Source of the DNA: Erysipelotrichales bacterium
GTDB taxonomy: Bacteria > Bacillota_I > Bacilli_A > Erysipelotrichales > Erysipelotrichaceae
Direction of reading: 5' to 3'
Assembly: GCA_017532345.1 (NCBI GenBank)
Contig: JAFXJJ010000004.1
Location: 1 to 64,000 of the forward strand
Length of the DNA stretch: 64,000 bases
The notes beneath the pieces are model-generated. The model searched no databases and had not been told where the DNA came from. It worked only from the letters and a program-made list of their open reading frames with translations. The position numbers and the translations under genes are program-made. Positions 36,560 through 43,978 of the stretch are shown in pieces; within the stretch, counting starts at the first letter, position 1, and each line of letters begins with the position of its first letter.

Positions 36560-36694
36560 TGTATTATGGTACAAATATATACTAAAGCTAATGATATTGT
36601 GAATTAATTAAAAATATTTCGTCATAAATGATGAAAAAGTTAACAATTTATAGTATTATTATTATTGACATATTATGATTTAGGGAGGCGCCAT

Positions 36695-37456
36695 ATGACA
36701 AAGATAATCACAATCACAAATCAAAAAGGCGGAGTAGGTAAAACAACAACGACTTCATCATTATCTGTAGTGTTGAAACGTCGTGGATATAAAGTATTAG
36801 TAATTGATATGGACCCACAAGGAAACTTGAGTTTCTGTTTAGGGGCAGATAATGTAATTAACGCAACAATTTATGATGTATTACGTGGGGAAATTCGTCC
36901 TCAATTCGCAATTCAACATACGGCAACAGTTGATGTAATACCAAGTAATATTTTATTAAGTGGTATTGAATTAGAGTTCACTAGTGCTGGACGTGAATAC
37001 TTATTAAAGAATGTAATTAATAGTATTAAAGGATTCTATGATTATATATTAATTGATACACCACCAGCATTATCAATCTTAACTGTTAATGCCCTTGCGG
37101 CATCAACGCACGTTATAATACCAATGGTGTGCGATATCTTCAGTGTACAAGGAATTACTCAATTAGTTGAATCGATTGCGAAAGTTAAAGAACTAGTTAA
37201 TGAAGATTTACAAATTGGTGGAGTTTTAGTAAATAAATTTAATAAACGTATTTTATTAAACAAAGAGGTTAAAGGTGCTGCTGAGTTAGTATTCCAAGAC
37301 TTAAATATTCCAATGTTTAAAACAACAATTAGAAATAGTATTGGCGTTACAGAAGCACAAGCATCTCAACAAGATATAACTTCATATGATCCTAAGAATG
37401 GTATTGTAAGAGATTATATTAGTTTAATCACTGAGATGCGTGAGAAAGGAATGTAG
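36695..37456 (+). CDS. ParA/MinD-type ATPase (Soj-like)
   Basis: 253 residues from the ATG at 36695, 4 bases after GGGAGG. It has the deviant Walker A KGGVGKTTT (about 11-19), the Soj-type MDPQGN, and the DTPPALS Walker B region. It lacks the N-terminal FlhF-activating DQAxxLR motif of FlhG. There is no parB gene or visible parS site beside it. Instead it is followed, 3 bases later, by a ComFB-like gene and then a PilZ gene, just before late flagellar genes. I infer a role in placing or partitioning a cellular machine (flagellum, chemoreceptor cluster) rather than DNA. Chromosomal Soj is an alternative. Confidence 0.85.
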   Translation: MTKIITITNQKGGVGKTTTTSSLSVVLKRRGYKVLVIDMDPQGNLSFCLGADNVINATIYDVLRGEIRPQFAIQHTATVDVIPSNILLSGIELEFTSAGREYLLKNVINSIKGFYDYILIDTPPALSILTVNALAASTHVIIPMVCDIFSVQGITQLVESIAKVKELVNEDLQIGGVLVNKFNKRILLNKEVKGAAELVFQDLNIPMFKTTIRNSIGVTEAQASQQDITSYDPKNGIVRDYISLITEMREKGM

Positions 37457-37459
37457 TTA

Positions 37460-37948
37460 ATGGCAACAAAAGCGAAAACAAAGTGTGATTTTGATAAAGA
37501 ATCGATGTATTCTAAAATAATGCCATCTGGGGCTAGAAAAAAAGAATTAGAAGCCGATGGAATTAATGAGGAAGAAATTGATTTATTAGCTGAAGCCAAT
37601 AAAACTTTAAATGAGGCAGCAGCTAGAACAGTGGAAGCACCTAAAGAAAAGAAAGTGTATTCTACTGCAGGTATTCATATTGTGAAGCCTGAAAAACAAA
37701 CGTTATTGATTAATGTTACAGAATATGCAGTTAATCGTAGAATAAACGAAGCATTTGCGAAGTTTAAATGTTGTAAATGCGATCGTTGTATGAAGGACGT
37801 TGCTGCTATAACATTAAATAAATTACCTGCGAAATATGTAGTAGTTGATGAAGATCAACTTGATGAAATAGTTGATGCTAATTCAGCAGATGTAATCCCT
37901 GCATTAGTATCAGCAATTATGGTTGTAAAGGCAAATCCACGCCACTAG
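37460..37948 (+). CDS. ComFB-like protein, possible cyclic-dinucleotide receptor
   Basis: 162 residues. After a charged N-terminus, the C-terminal half (about 80-155) matches the ComFB family (late competence development protein): LLINVTEYAVNRRINEAFAKF, the cysteine cluster C104-C105-x-C107-x-x-C110, and DVAAITLNKLPAKYVV. In the family the cysteines bind zinc, and cyanobacterial and other members have been reported to bind c-di-AMP or c-di-GMP. The ribosome site GAAAGGA is in the end of the parA gene, so the two are coupled. A role in competence is not suggested by the neighbours; motility signalling is more likely. Confidence 0.85.
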   Translation: MATKAKTKCDFDKESMYSKIMPSGARKKELEADGINEEEIDLLAEANKTLNEAAARTVEAPKEKKVYSTAGIHIVKPEKQTLLINVTEYAVNRRINEAFAKFKCCKCDRCMKDVAAITLNKLPAKYVVVDEDQLDEIVDANSADVIPALVSAIMVVKANPRH

Positions 37949-37958
37949 GAGTGATAGA

Positions 37959-38594
37959 ATGTTTGTAATTAACTACAAGTACGAAGGTGCTAGCTGCGAA
38001 ATTAAAAGTTTTGAAAATGAAAAAATTGCGATTGGTAAAATATATCGTACATATGCAGAATATCTTTGGATTTCTACGACGGAATCTTTGCGTAATGTTG
38101 AGAAGTATGAAGATATGCTTGTAAAGGTAGATGTAAGTCATGCATCGCTGACTAGCCTAACACTTATGGGAAAGCTAAGCATCGGTAAGCGTGGTGATAT
38201 CAAAATTACAAATGTTGAATTAATATCTGAAAACAATCAAAGAGAGTATTATAGAGTGAATTTAATGCGAGATGAGAAATTGAACTTAGTTGATAAAAGC
38301 GGTATGATAAATATGCAATTTAACACTAAGGTTATTGATATATCGTTAGGTGGGGCGTTGATTGAAAGTACTCTACAACTTCCTATCGGAAGAGAATTGA
38401 GTTTAAATGTCGAGGTTGGAAATGATAGTATTGTTTCATTAAAAGGAGTAATACTAAGAAAGCCTGATTCAGTAAACGGAAAGAATCGTTATGGAATGAA
38501 GTTTTATGAACACGACCAACTCGATGAATTAGTGACTCTTGGAATGTATTTGTTTAGAGTACAGGAAGAGAGTGATTTGAGGAATCTTTACTAA
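37959..38594 (+). CDS. PilZ-domain c-di-GMP receptor
   Basis: 211 residues. The N-terminal part (about 1-88) resembles a YcgR-type flagellar-brake beta barrel. The C-terminal PilZ domain carries both c-di-GMP motifs: R95-E-Y-Y-R99 (RxxxR) and D127-I-S129-L-G-G132 (DxSxxG). It should bind c-di-GMP and act on the flagellar motor, as YcgR/DgrA do. AGGAGTG lies upstream. It ends the parA-comFB-pilZ unit and fits with the EAL protein at 46553-48601. Confidence 0.88.
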   Translation: MFVINYKYEGASCEIKSFENEKIAIGKIYRTYAEYLWISTTESLRNVEKYEDMLVKVDVSHASLTSLTLMGKLSIGKRGDIKITNVELISENNQREYYRVNLMRDEKLNLVDKSGMINMQFNTKVIDISLGGALIESTLQLPIGRELSLNVEVGNDSIVSLKGVILRKPDSVNGKNRYGMKFYEHDQLDELVTLGMYLFRVQEESDLRNLY

Positions 38595-38607
38595 TCTCAC
38601 TATTAGT
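38590..38607 (+). terminator. Weak hairpin at the end of the pilZ gene
   Basis: ACTAAT (38590-38595) pairs with ATTAGT (38602-38607) across the stop codon. Short stem and no T tract, so termination is doubtful. Confidence 0.3.
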
Positions 38608-38666
38608 TAAGATATATAGTTATTGAAAAATATCACCGAATTATGTTGGAGCAAAGTGTAATGGCG

Positions 38667-38694
38667 ATATTATATATGGGCGTATATATAATAT
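38667..38694 (+). other. AT-rich hairpin in the pilZ-flgM intergenic region
   Basis: Perfect 11-bp stem ATATTATATAT (38667-38677) with ATATATAATAT (38684-38694), loop GGGCGT. It lies in the 269-bp non-coding stretch between pilZ and flgM. It could be a cruciform/operator-like site or part of a structured leader; no known riboswitch consensus was recognised. No T tract follows. Confidence 0.6.
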
Positions 38695-38785
38695 TTAAAA
38701 TTACTGATAATTTGGGGATATTTTCAGTGCGTTTATTTTTGATAACATCAAATCAAAAAAGTATTTAAATTTTTATGAAATTGAC

Positions 38786-38812
38786 TTAAGTTGTCAATGG
38801 AATAGCCGATTA
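38786..38812 (+). promoter_or_regulatory. Sigma-28-type promoter of the late flagellar operon
   Basis: TTAA (38786-38789), 15-bp spacer, GCCGATTA (38805-38812), close to the TAAA-N15-GCCGATAA consensus. It lies about 50 bp before flgM, a classic sigma-28-controlled gene, and the sigma factor itself is at 20529-21281. The -35 lies inside a dyad TTGAC...GTCAA (38781-38797). Confidence 0.78.
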
Positions 38813-38863
38813 CATATATGAAGCATTCTTTAAGATGCCAATGAGAGTAAAGAGGTGACACAT

Positions 38864-39163
38864 ATGAAAATCACAAATAGTACAGTGAATAAAGCATATA
38901 AAACAACATTAAGAATCAAGGAAGAACTATCAGTTAAGAAACAAGATAGTGTTTTTGAGAACACTGACGTTGTATCAATGTCGCAACAGGCTAAGAATGC
39001 AAACTTTGCAAGCAAAGTATCTAAAAATATCTGTGAAGATGTTGAAGCAAATTATAGTGCGGCTAAATTAAATGCTTTAAAACAAAAGATTCAAAATGGA
39101 GAGTACCGTGTATCTGATGAAGCATTAGCAGATGCTTTAATCTCTCATACATGGGAAGCTTAG
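38864..39163 (+). CDS. flgM: Anti-sigma-28 factor FlgM
   Basis: 99 residues from the ATG at 38864, 6 bases after AGAGGTG; an upstream GTG at 38855 overlaps the ribosome site. FlgM holds sigma-28 inactive until it is exported through the finished hook. The C-terminal half shows the family pattern: VVSMSQQAKNANFASKVSK, then AAKLNALKQKIQNGEYRVSDEALADALI. The N-terminus is poorly ordered as expected. A sigma-28-type promoter precedes it. Confidence 0.92.
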   Translation: MKITNSTVNKAYKTTLRIKEELSVKKQDSVFENTDVVSMSQQAKNANFASKVSKNICEDVEANYSAAKLNALKQKIQNGEYRVSDEALADALISHTWEA

Positions 39164-39167
39164 TAAT

Positions 39168-39617
39168 ATGACTGAAAATCAATGCAAGATGAAGGAGTTC
39201 TTAAAGGAATATTTAGAGCTTTTTGAAGGTGTGTTAGTAGATGAAAAGGAAAAGTTAAAAAACTTCACTACTTTTGATATTAATAAAATCAATGCATCTA
39301 TCGCAAAGCAACAAGCAAATGAATTAAAGATTGCGAATATTGAAACTAAAAGAATTGAACTTCAAAAAGTATTGGGATATGAAAATATGACTTTTAAAGA
39401 AATCATCGCTACTTTTGATGATAAGAAGGAAGTTAATGAACTTTATCGTAAAGTTAGTACAACTGTTCATGATATTAAATTCTATAACCAAAAGGCTATG
39501 GAATTAGCAAAAGGACAAATTGCGTTATTTGAAACAGTATCAAAGGAAAGTTCAACATATTCAAAAACAAAACAAAAATTTGAAAATCAAGAACAAATTA
39601 TAAAAGAAAAGTTCTAG
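39168..39617 (+). CDS. flgN: FlgN-type flagellar export chaperone
   Basis: 149 residues, helical and coiled-coil throughout, with the FlgN-like N-terminal LFEGVLVDEKEKLKNFTTFDINKINASIAKQQANELKI. FlgN (YvyG) escorts the junction proteins FlgK and FlgL to the export gate. Sequence conservation is low; the place between flgM and flgK is decisive. The ribosome site is weak (GGAAG), and the 4-base gap from flgM suggests coupling. Confidence 0.85.
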   Translation: MTENQCKMKEFLKEYLELFEGVLVDEKEKLKNFTTFDINKINASIAKQQANELKIANIETKRIELQKVLGYENMTFKEIIATFDDKKEVNELYRKVSTTVHDIKFYNQKAMELAKGQIALFETVSKESSTYSKTKQKFENQEQIIKEKF

Positions 39618-39630
39618 AAAGGAGCTAACT

Positions 39631-41121
39631 ATGGCAGTTAGATCAACTTTTTTAGGTATAGAGGTATCTAAGCGTGGCTTAGCTGTAAGCCAAAAAGGCT
39701 TAGATATCACATCTAACAACGTAGCTAATATTAATACACCAGGATATACTAGACAACGTGTTGATATCTCAAGTGTAAATATGTCAGGAAGTTATCGTTA
39801 TCCTACAGGATCAATTGATAATGCTGGGCAAGGTTCGCAAGTGGATGGTATCGCACAGATTCGTAATAAATTCTTGGATGTTCGTTTCCGTGATTCCAAC
39901 TCAAATACAGGATATTACGAACAACAAGTAAGTATTCTTACAGGTGTACAAAATGCAATTGATGAAATTTCGAGTGATGGGTTATTAACAGTTTACCAAG
40001 AAGCTATGGACGCAATTCAAAATCTTAGCTTAAATCCTAATGACTCAGTTTATGCTGCAACAGCAAAATCAGCTGTCAATAATGTATCATTAATTCTACA
40101 ACAATTTGATAAGTCATTACGTGATGTAGCTGAACAACAAATTTATGATACAAGTGTAATTATTGATAGTGCAAATACATGTTTAGATAAGATTGCAACT
40201 ATTAATAAAGCGTTATTATTAGAAAGTAATAATGAATTAAGTAATGTATATTCATCAAATGAATTAAATGACCAATTAAATTATTTAATTGATGAATTAT
40301 CAGAATACGCAAATATTGATGTTACTTGGGAAGATGATACTACAGTAACAATTAAGATTAATGGACACACAGTTGTTGAGGGTGCTTGGTGTGACAAACT
40401 TCAATTAAATGAACACAACAATTCTACTATTGATGTAATTTATAAATCATCTGGTGAACAAGCTTCATTTAGTGGTGGATCAATTAAAGCTAATACTGAT
40501 TACATTAATGGTGATAGCTCAGTAACTAAAGGTATCCAATACTATATTCATCGTATGGATGACTTTGCAGTACATTTTGCTGGTGTAATGAATAACACTA
40601 TTCAAGAGTATAAGCTTGATGAAGATGGTAATCAGATTTTAGATGCTAATGGAGATCCTGTTGTTCAGTATAAAACATTAATTCAAACTAATGATGGTAC
40701 TGATACAATTACAGCAGGTAATATCACAATTTCTGATATTTGGAGAGCAAATGAATCTTATATTATTAATGATAGACCTGAAGGTACTAACCAAAATACA
40801 TCCTTCTTACAATTAATCAGTAAGATGGAAGGCGACTTGAAGATTGATAATTTCCAAGGAAGTCTAGAAGAGTTTATTGAAACTTTAAATACAGATGTGG
40901 GGGAAGATATTGTCTTCGCAAAATCTAGATATGATGCATGTCAAATCATCACAACTGATTTAGATAACTCACGCGATGAAATTAGTGGTGTATCATATGA
41001 TGAAGAAGGTGCTAACTTAATTATGTATGAAAAGGCATATAGTGCAATGGCTCGTGTAATGACAGCGATGGACGAAGTGCTAGAAAAACTAATTAATGGT
41101 ACTGGATTAGTAGGTAGATAG
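39631..41121 (+). CDS. flgK: Flagellar hook-filament junction protein FlgK
   Basis: 496 residues. FlgK (HAP1) is the first junction protein between hook and filament. The N-terminal signature SQKGLDITSNNVANINTPGYTRQRVDI is complete, with the FLDVRFRDSNSNTGYYEQQ region next, and the C-terminal SGVSYDEEGANLIMYEKAYSAMARVMTAMDEVLEKLIN is typical. AGAAAGGAG precedes the start. The central part (about 230-400) is variable. Confidence 0.95.
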   Translation: MAVRSTFLGIEVSKRGLAVSQKGLDITSNNVANINTPGYTRQRVDISSVNMSGSYRYPTGSIDNAGQGSQVDGIAQIRNKFLDVRFRDSNSNTGYYEQQVSILTGVQNAIDEISSDGLLTVYQEAMDAIQNLSLNPNDSVYAATAKSAVNNVSLILQQFDKSLRDVAEQQIYDTSVIIDSANTCLDKIATINKALLLESNNELSNVYSSNELNDQLNYLIDELSEYANIDVTWEDDTTVTIKINGHTVVEGAWCDKLQLNEHNNSTIDVIYKSSGEQASFSGGSIKANTDYINGDSSVTKGIQYYIHRMDDFAVHFAGVMNNTIQEYKLDEDGNQILDANGDPVVQYKTLIQTNDGTDTITAGNITISDIWRANESYIINDRPEGTNQNTSFLQLISKMEGDLKIDNFQGSLEEFIETLNTDVGEDIVFAKSRYDACQIITTDLDNSRDEISGVSYDEEGANLIMYEKAYSAMARVMTAMDEVLEKLINGTGLVGR

Positions 41122-41134
41122 GAGGTAGCATAAC

Positions 41135-42115
41135 ATGACAAGAGTAACGCAAAAAGCAATTAATCGTACATATCTTTCAGGCTACAACAAAAACCTTTCG
41201 GCCTATAATACTTCAATTAATAAAATGAATACAGGTAGAAGCTTTTTAAAGGTTTCTGAAAATGTATCAGGTGCTGCACGTACTTATAAAGTACGTAAAG
41301 CCTTGTCAAGAGATGAACAATATATTGAAAATATTGAGGATTTATCAGATAGAATTGAATCTGCTGAAGATGGTTTACGCGATATAAATGAATATATTCA
41401 AACTGTTCAAGAAAGATTAGTTCAAGCTCAAGGGACAGCTAGTGAGGAAGAATACAAAGTATTAGCTAGAGAAATAGATGACCTTGTTAATAACTGCATG
41501 CAAGCAATCAATAATTCTAATACTGGTGTTTATGTATTTGCTACTAATGTCAACGAACCACCTTTCACATTAAGTGAAAAGGGTGAACTATTCTTTAGAG
41601 ATGGAACTAATGTAAATGAGATAACAGATCGTTTAGATCATGAAACTGATGTGTATGCGGATATTGGTGCAGGTATGACATTTGAAGGTGATGAACTAAA
41701 TACAGCAAGCGTAACAGCAAACTCAGTTTCAGCACTGGAATGTTTAGGATATGGCACTACTAACGTAGATGGGACTACATATTCAAATAATGTTATTTCA
41801 TTACTTCAACAAGTTGCAGATACAATTCGTACTGGAGATCGAGAAGCAATGGGAAAAATTGAAGGCTTCTTAGATAAAAGATATAAGGATTTCGTAGTTA
41901 ACTTAACGAATGTAGGTAATACTTCAAAGTTCTTAGATGATTGTAAGTCTAGAATCGAAAATGAAGTTGCTGCATTAACAGAACGTCAAAATGATTTAGA
42001 AGCAGTAGATTATGCAGAGGAAGCAATAGTTTCTCAAACATATTACATGGCATATCAAATTAGTATTCAAATGGGCTCTAAGATATTGCCAAAATCAATT
42101 TTCAGTTTTATTTAA
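41135..42115 (+). CDS. flgL: Flagellar hook-filament junction protein FlgL
   Basis: 326 residues, flagellin-like ends. FlgL (HAP3) joins FlgK to the filament. The N-terminal part is MTRVTQKAINRTYLSGYNKNLSAYNTSINKMNTGRSFLKVSENVSGAARTYKVRKAL and the C-terminus ends in YMAYQISIQMGSKILPKSIFSFI, matching the C-terminal flagellin helix (LP.SL.dFL). It is slightly longer than many Firmicutes FlgL. GGAGG is 9 bases upstream. Confidence 0.93.
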   Translation: MTRVTQKAINRTYLSGYNKNLSAYNTSINKMNTGRSFLKVSENVSGAARTYKVRKALSRDEQYIENIEDLSDRIESAEDGLRDINEYIQTVQERLVQAQGTASEEEYKVLAREIDDLVNNCMQAINNSNTGVYVFATNVNEPPFTLSEKGELFFRDGTNVNEITDRLDHETDVYADIGAGMTFEGDELNTASVTANSVSALECLGYGTTNVDGTTYSNNVISLLQQVADTIRTGDREAMGKIEGFLDKRYKDFVVNLTNVGNTSKFLDDCKSRIENEVAALTERQNDLEAVDYAEEAIVSQTYYMAYQISIQMGSKILPKSIFSFI

Positions 42116-42147
42116 AATCTAACATAGAGCGTTAGGAGGGATTAATG

Positions 42148-42762
42148 ATGAGCCAACTATTAAAAATCACGACTACACCAATTAAAATTGCGGTAAACGT
42201 TGAACACGGCCATTATGAAGAAGTAGAACGTAAGGATGCGATTAAGCACGAGATTCAACGTCAACAAAGAGTACAAGCGTTAGAAGCACAACAACAATTA
42301 AAGACTTCAACAAGTACGTACAAACCAACACAACAACAAGTAGAGGCTGCCAATAGAGTAGATTCATATCAACCACAGACTATCTCTACGTCTATTCCAG
42401 TTGAGTTTGCGACAATTAATAATGTTGTTAATATGCGTATTGCTAATTCTCAAAGTCAGTTGAATACTGAAAGTGTTCAGCCTGCCTCTACAGTAAAACA
42501 AAATTATGTTACTAGTTCAAATTCAAATACAGTAGCATATGTTCCTAACACTAGTGATGAAATTAAATGGGAACCTTCAACATTAAATCTTGACTTAGAA
42601 TTTAAATTTAATCCAGTTGAAGAACCTGATACTGAACTTAAATATGTTCCAAGACAAATCTCATTTGAGGTTGAACAATATCCAACTATTAAGATTGAAT
42701 ATTTAGGTGGACCTTTATATGTACCACCTTCATCAGATCCAAATTACGAGGATAAAGAATAA
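42148..42762 (+). CDS. DUF6470 protein (YviE-like)
   Basis: 204 residues; the second of two adjacent ATGs (42148) is 7 bases after AGGAGGG. It follows flgL and precedes fliW as B. subtilis yviE does. The start (LLKITTTPIKIAVNVEHGHYEEVE) fits the DUF6470 pattern of a short beta strand, then a long basic/glutamine-rich linker (about 35-75), and a C-terminal region with repeated KWEPSTLNLDLEFKF. Function unknown; in Bacillus it belongs to the same late operon. The call rests on synteny and weak similarity. Confidence 0.75.
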   Translation: MSQLLKITTTPIKIAVNVEHGHYEEVERKDAIKHEIQRQQRVQALEAQQQLKTSTSTYKPTQQQVEAANRVDSYQPQTISTSIPVEFATINNVVNMRIANSQSQLNTESVQPASTVKQNYVTSSNSNTVAYVPNTSDEIKWEPSTLNLDLEFKFNPVEEPDTELKYVPRQISFEVEQYPTIKIEYLGGPLYVPPSSDPNYEDKE

Positions 42763-42770
42763 AAAAACAA

Positions 42771-42792
42771 GGGATTAACGGAGGTTAATCCC
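42771..42792 (+). promoter_or_regulatory. Hairpin with a GGA loop before fliW-csrA, possible CsrA-binding site
   Basis: GGGATTAA (42771-42778) pairs perfectly with TTAATCCC (42785-42792) around the loop CGGAGG. CsrA/RsmA proteins bind GGA in hairpin loops. The true ribosome site AAGGAGG (42801-42807), holding a second GGA, follows 9 bases later. Two spaced GGA sites would allow CsrA to block its own operon. No T tract, so not a terminator. Confidence 0.6.
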
Positions 42793-42814
42793 TAATTTAT
42801 AAGGAGGAAATACC

Positions 42815-43252
42815 ATGATTATAAAGACTAGAGATTTCGGTGAATTAGAAATGGATGAAAGTGCCATTATCACGTTCACACGTCCAATCTATGGATTTGA
42901 TACATTAACAAAATATGTAATTCTTACAGATGATGAAATTGGAAATAGTATTGTATGGTTACAATCTATTGAAAATGAAAATGTATGTTTTATTCTTATC
43001 AACATTGTTGAATTTGGATATGGTTATGATGAGGAATTGTCTGAAGAAATTAAGAATTTATTAAAAGTTGAAAATAAGGAAGATGTCATTTTCTTAACAA
43101 TGGCAAACATCAGAGATAGTTTGCAAGACGCAACTGTCAATTTAAAAAGTCCAGTATTACTAAATACTGAAACTAAACTTGCTTGTCAAGAAATTCTTGA
43201 TAAGGACTATGACCTTCGCTTCCCGTTATTTAGGGAGGTGGAACAATGTTAG
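42815..43252 (+). CDS. fliW: Flagellar assembly factor FliW
   Basis: 145 residues. FliW binds flagellin or CsrA and so couples flagellin export to its translation. It matches the family: ETRDFGELEMDESAIITFTRPIYGFDTLTKYVIL-type opening (here IIKTRDFGELEMDES), WLQSIENENVCFILIN and LKSPVLLNTETKLACQEIL (usual NL.aPivIN...r.a.Q.il). Its end overlaps csrA by 7 bases, a common arrangement. Confidence 0.95.
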   Translation: MIIKTRDFGELEMDESAIITFTRPIYGFDTLTKYVILTDDEIGNSIVWLQSIENENVCFILINIVEFGYGYDEELSEEIKNLLKVENKEDVIFLTMANIRDSLQDATVNLKSPVLLNTETKLACQEILDKDYDLRFPLFREVEQC

Positions 43253-43488
43253 TTTTAGCTCGAAAAATAGGTGAATCAATTGTTTTAGATGATAAGACAG
43301 TGATTACAATAAAAGAAATAGGTAAAGATGGAGTTAAGATTGCGATTGAAGCTCCAAAATCTGTGAAGATTTTACGTAAGGAATTAATTGATTCAGTTAC
43401 TGATGTAAATAAGGCTGCAGTAGTATCGATTAATCCTAATGCAATGAAATCATTAATGAAGAATGTTCCTTTAAAGAAGGAGAAATAA
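43246..43488 (+). CDS. csrA: Translational regulator CsrA
   Basis: 80 residues. The core MLVLARKIGESIVLDDKTVITIKEIGKDGVKIAIEAPKSVKILRKEL is the full CsrA beta sheet, including the RNA-binding Arg near the end of the core and N-terminal LxLxRKxGE. CsrA blocks ribosome binding on flagellin and other mRNAs, antagonised by FliW. The C-terminus (about 15 residues) is longer and basic. GGGAGG is within the end of fliW. Confidence 0.95.
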   Translation: MLVLARKIGESIVLDDKTVITIKEIGKDGVKIAIEAPKSVKILRKELIDSVTDVNKAAVVSINPNAMKSLMKNVPLKKEK

Positions 43489-43489
43489 T

Positions 43490-43966
43490 ATGGTAGAAGA
43501 AATCTTGAAATTATTATGTCAGAAAGAAGAATTATTAAAAAAGTTCGAGAAGATTTCGGAACAAATGATTAGTAATGAAATAGAAGAATTGTTAGTTTTA
43601 GATGAAGAGAGAATGAAATTAATAGCTGAGATGCAAAGTATTGACAAAATGATAAAAAGTATTTATGAAAATGAATCTGATGCCGATAGTATTAGTAGAG
43701 CAATATCGAATTTAGATAATCGTTCAGAAGTTAATGAAAAATATCTTCCAATATTTGACAAAGCTCAACAATTATTTATGATTGTTTCAAAATTACAATC
43801 GTTTCAAGAGAATCTTGATTTGAAATTACTTCAATTAAAGAAAGAATTACTTGGAGATATTAAACAAAACAATCAAAGTGGAAAAGTGGTAAAATACTTA
43901 AATGCGATGGATCAACAAATGATACCTACAGGTTCATTAATCAGTAGTGGTAATCGCAAGATATAA
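43490..43966 (+). CDS. Coiled-coil protein, possible flagellar chaperone
   Basis: 158 residues, unrecognised family. It is nearly all alpha-helix with heptad patterns (EELLKKFEKISEQMISNEIEELLVLDEERMKLIAEMQSIDKMI; LQSFQENLDLKLLQLKKELLGDI), of the size and form of FlgN/FliT export chaperones. The C-terminus (IPTGSLISSGNRKI) is flexible. It starts 1 base after csrA and lies 12 bases before fliD, so a role as the FliD chaperone (FliT-like) is plausible but inferred. It occupies the place where Bacillus has flagellin. Confidence 0.6.
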   Translation: MVEEILKLLCQKEELLKKFEKISEQMISNEIEELLVLDEERMKLIAEMQSIDKMIKSIYENESDADSISRAISNLDNRSEVNEKYLPIFDKAQQLFMIVSKLQSFQENLDLKLLQLKKELLGDIKQNNQSGKVVKYLNAMDQQMIPTGSLISSGNRKI

Positions 43967-43978
43967 GGAGGTTATTTT

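Noticed and set aside
36560-36694. parS/centromere-like repeats upstream of the ParA gene
   Set aside because: Only a short imperfect dyad (TTCGTCAT/ATGATGAA) is present; no repeated set of sites and no ParB gene follows.
38620-38700. c-di-GMP riboswitch before flgM
   Set aside because: Some short pieces recall GEMM elements, but the conserved core and paired regions cannot be laid out, and the region lies upstream of the likely start site.
43683-43690. GCCGATAG as a sigma-28 -10 before fliD
   Set aside because: It is within coding sequence, some 290 bases from fliD, and lacks a -35 at the right distance.
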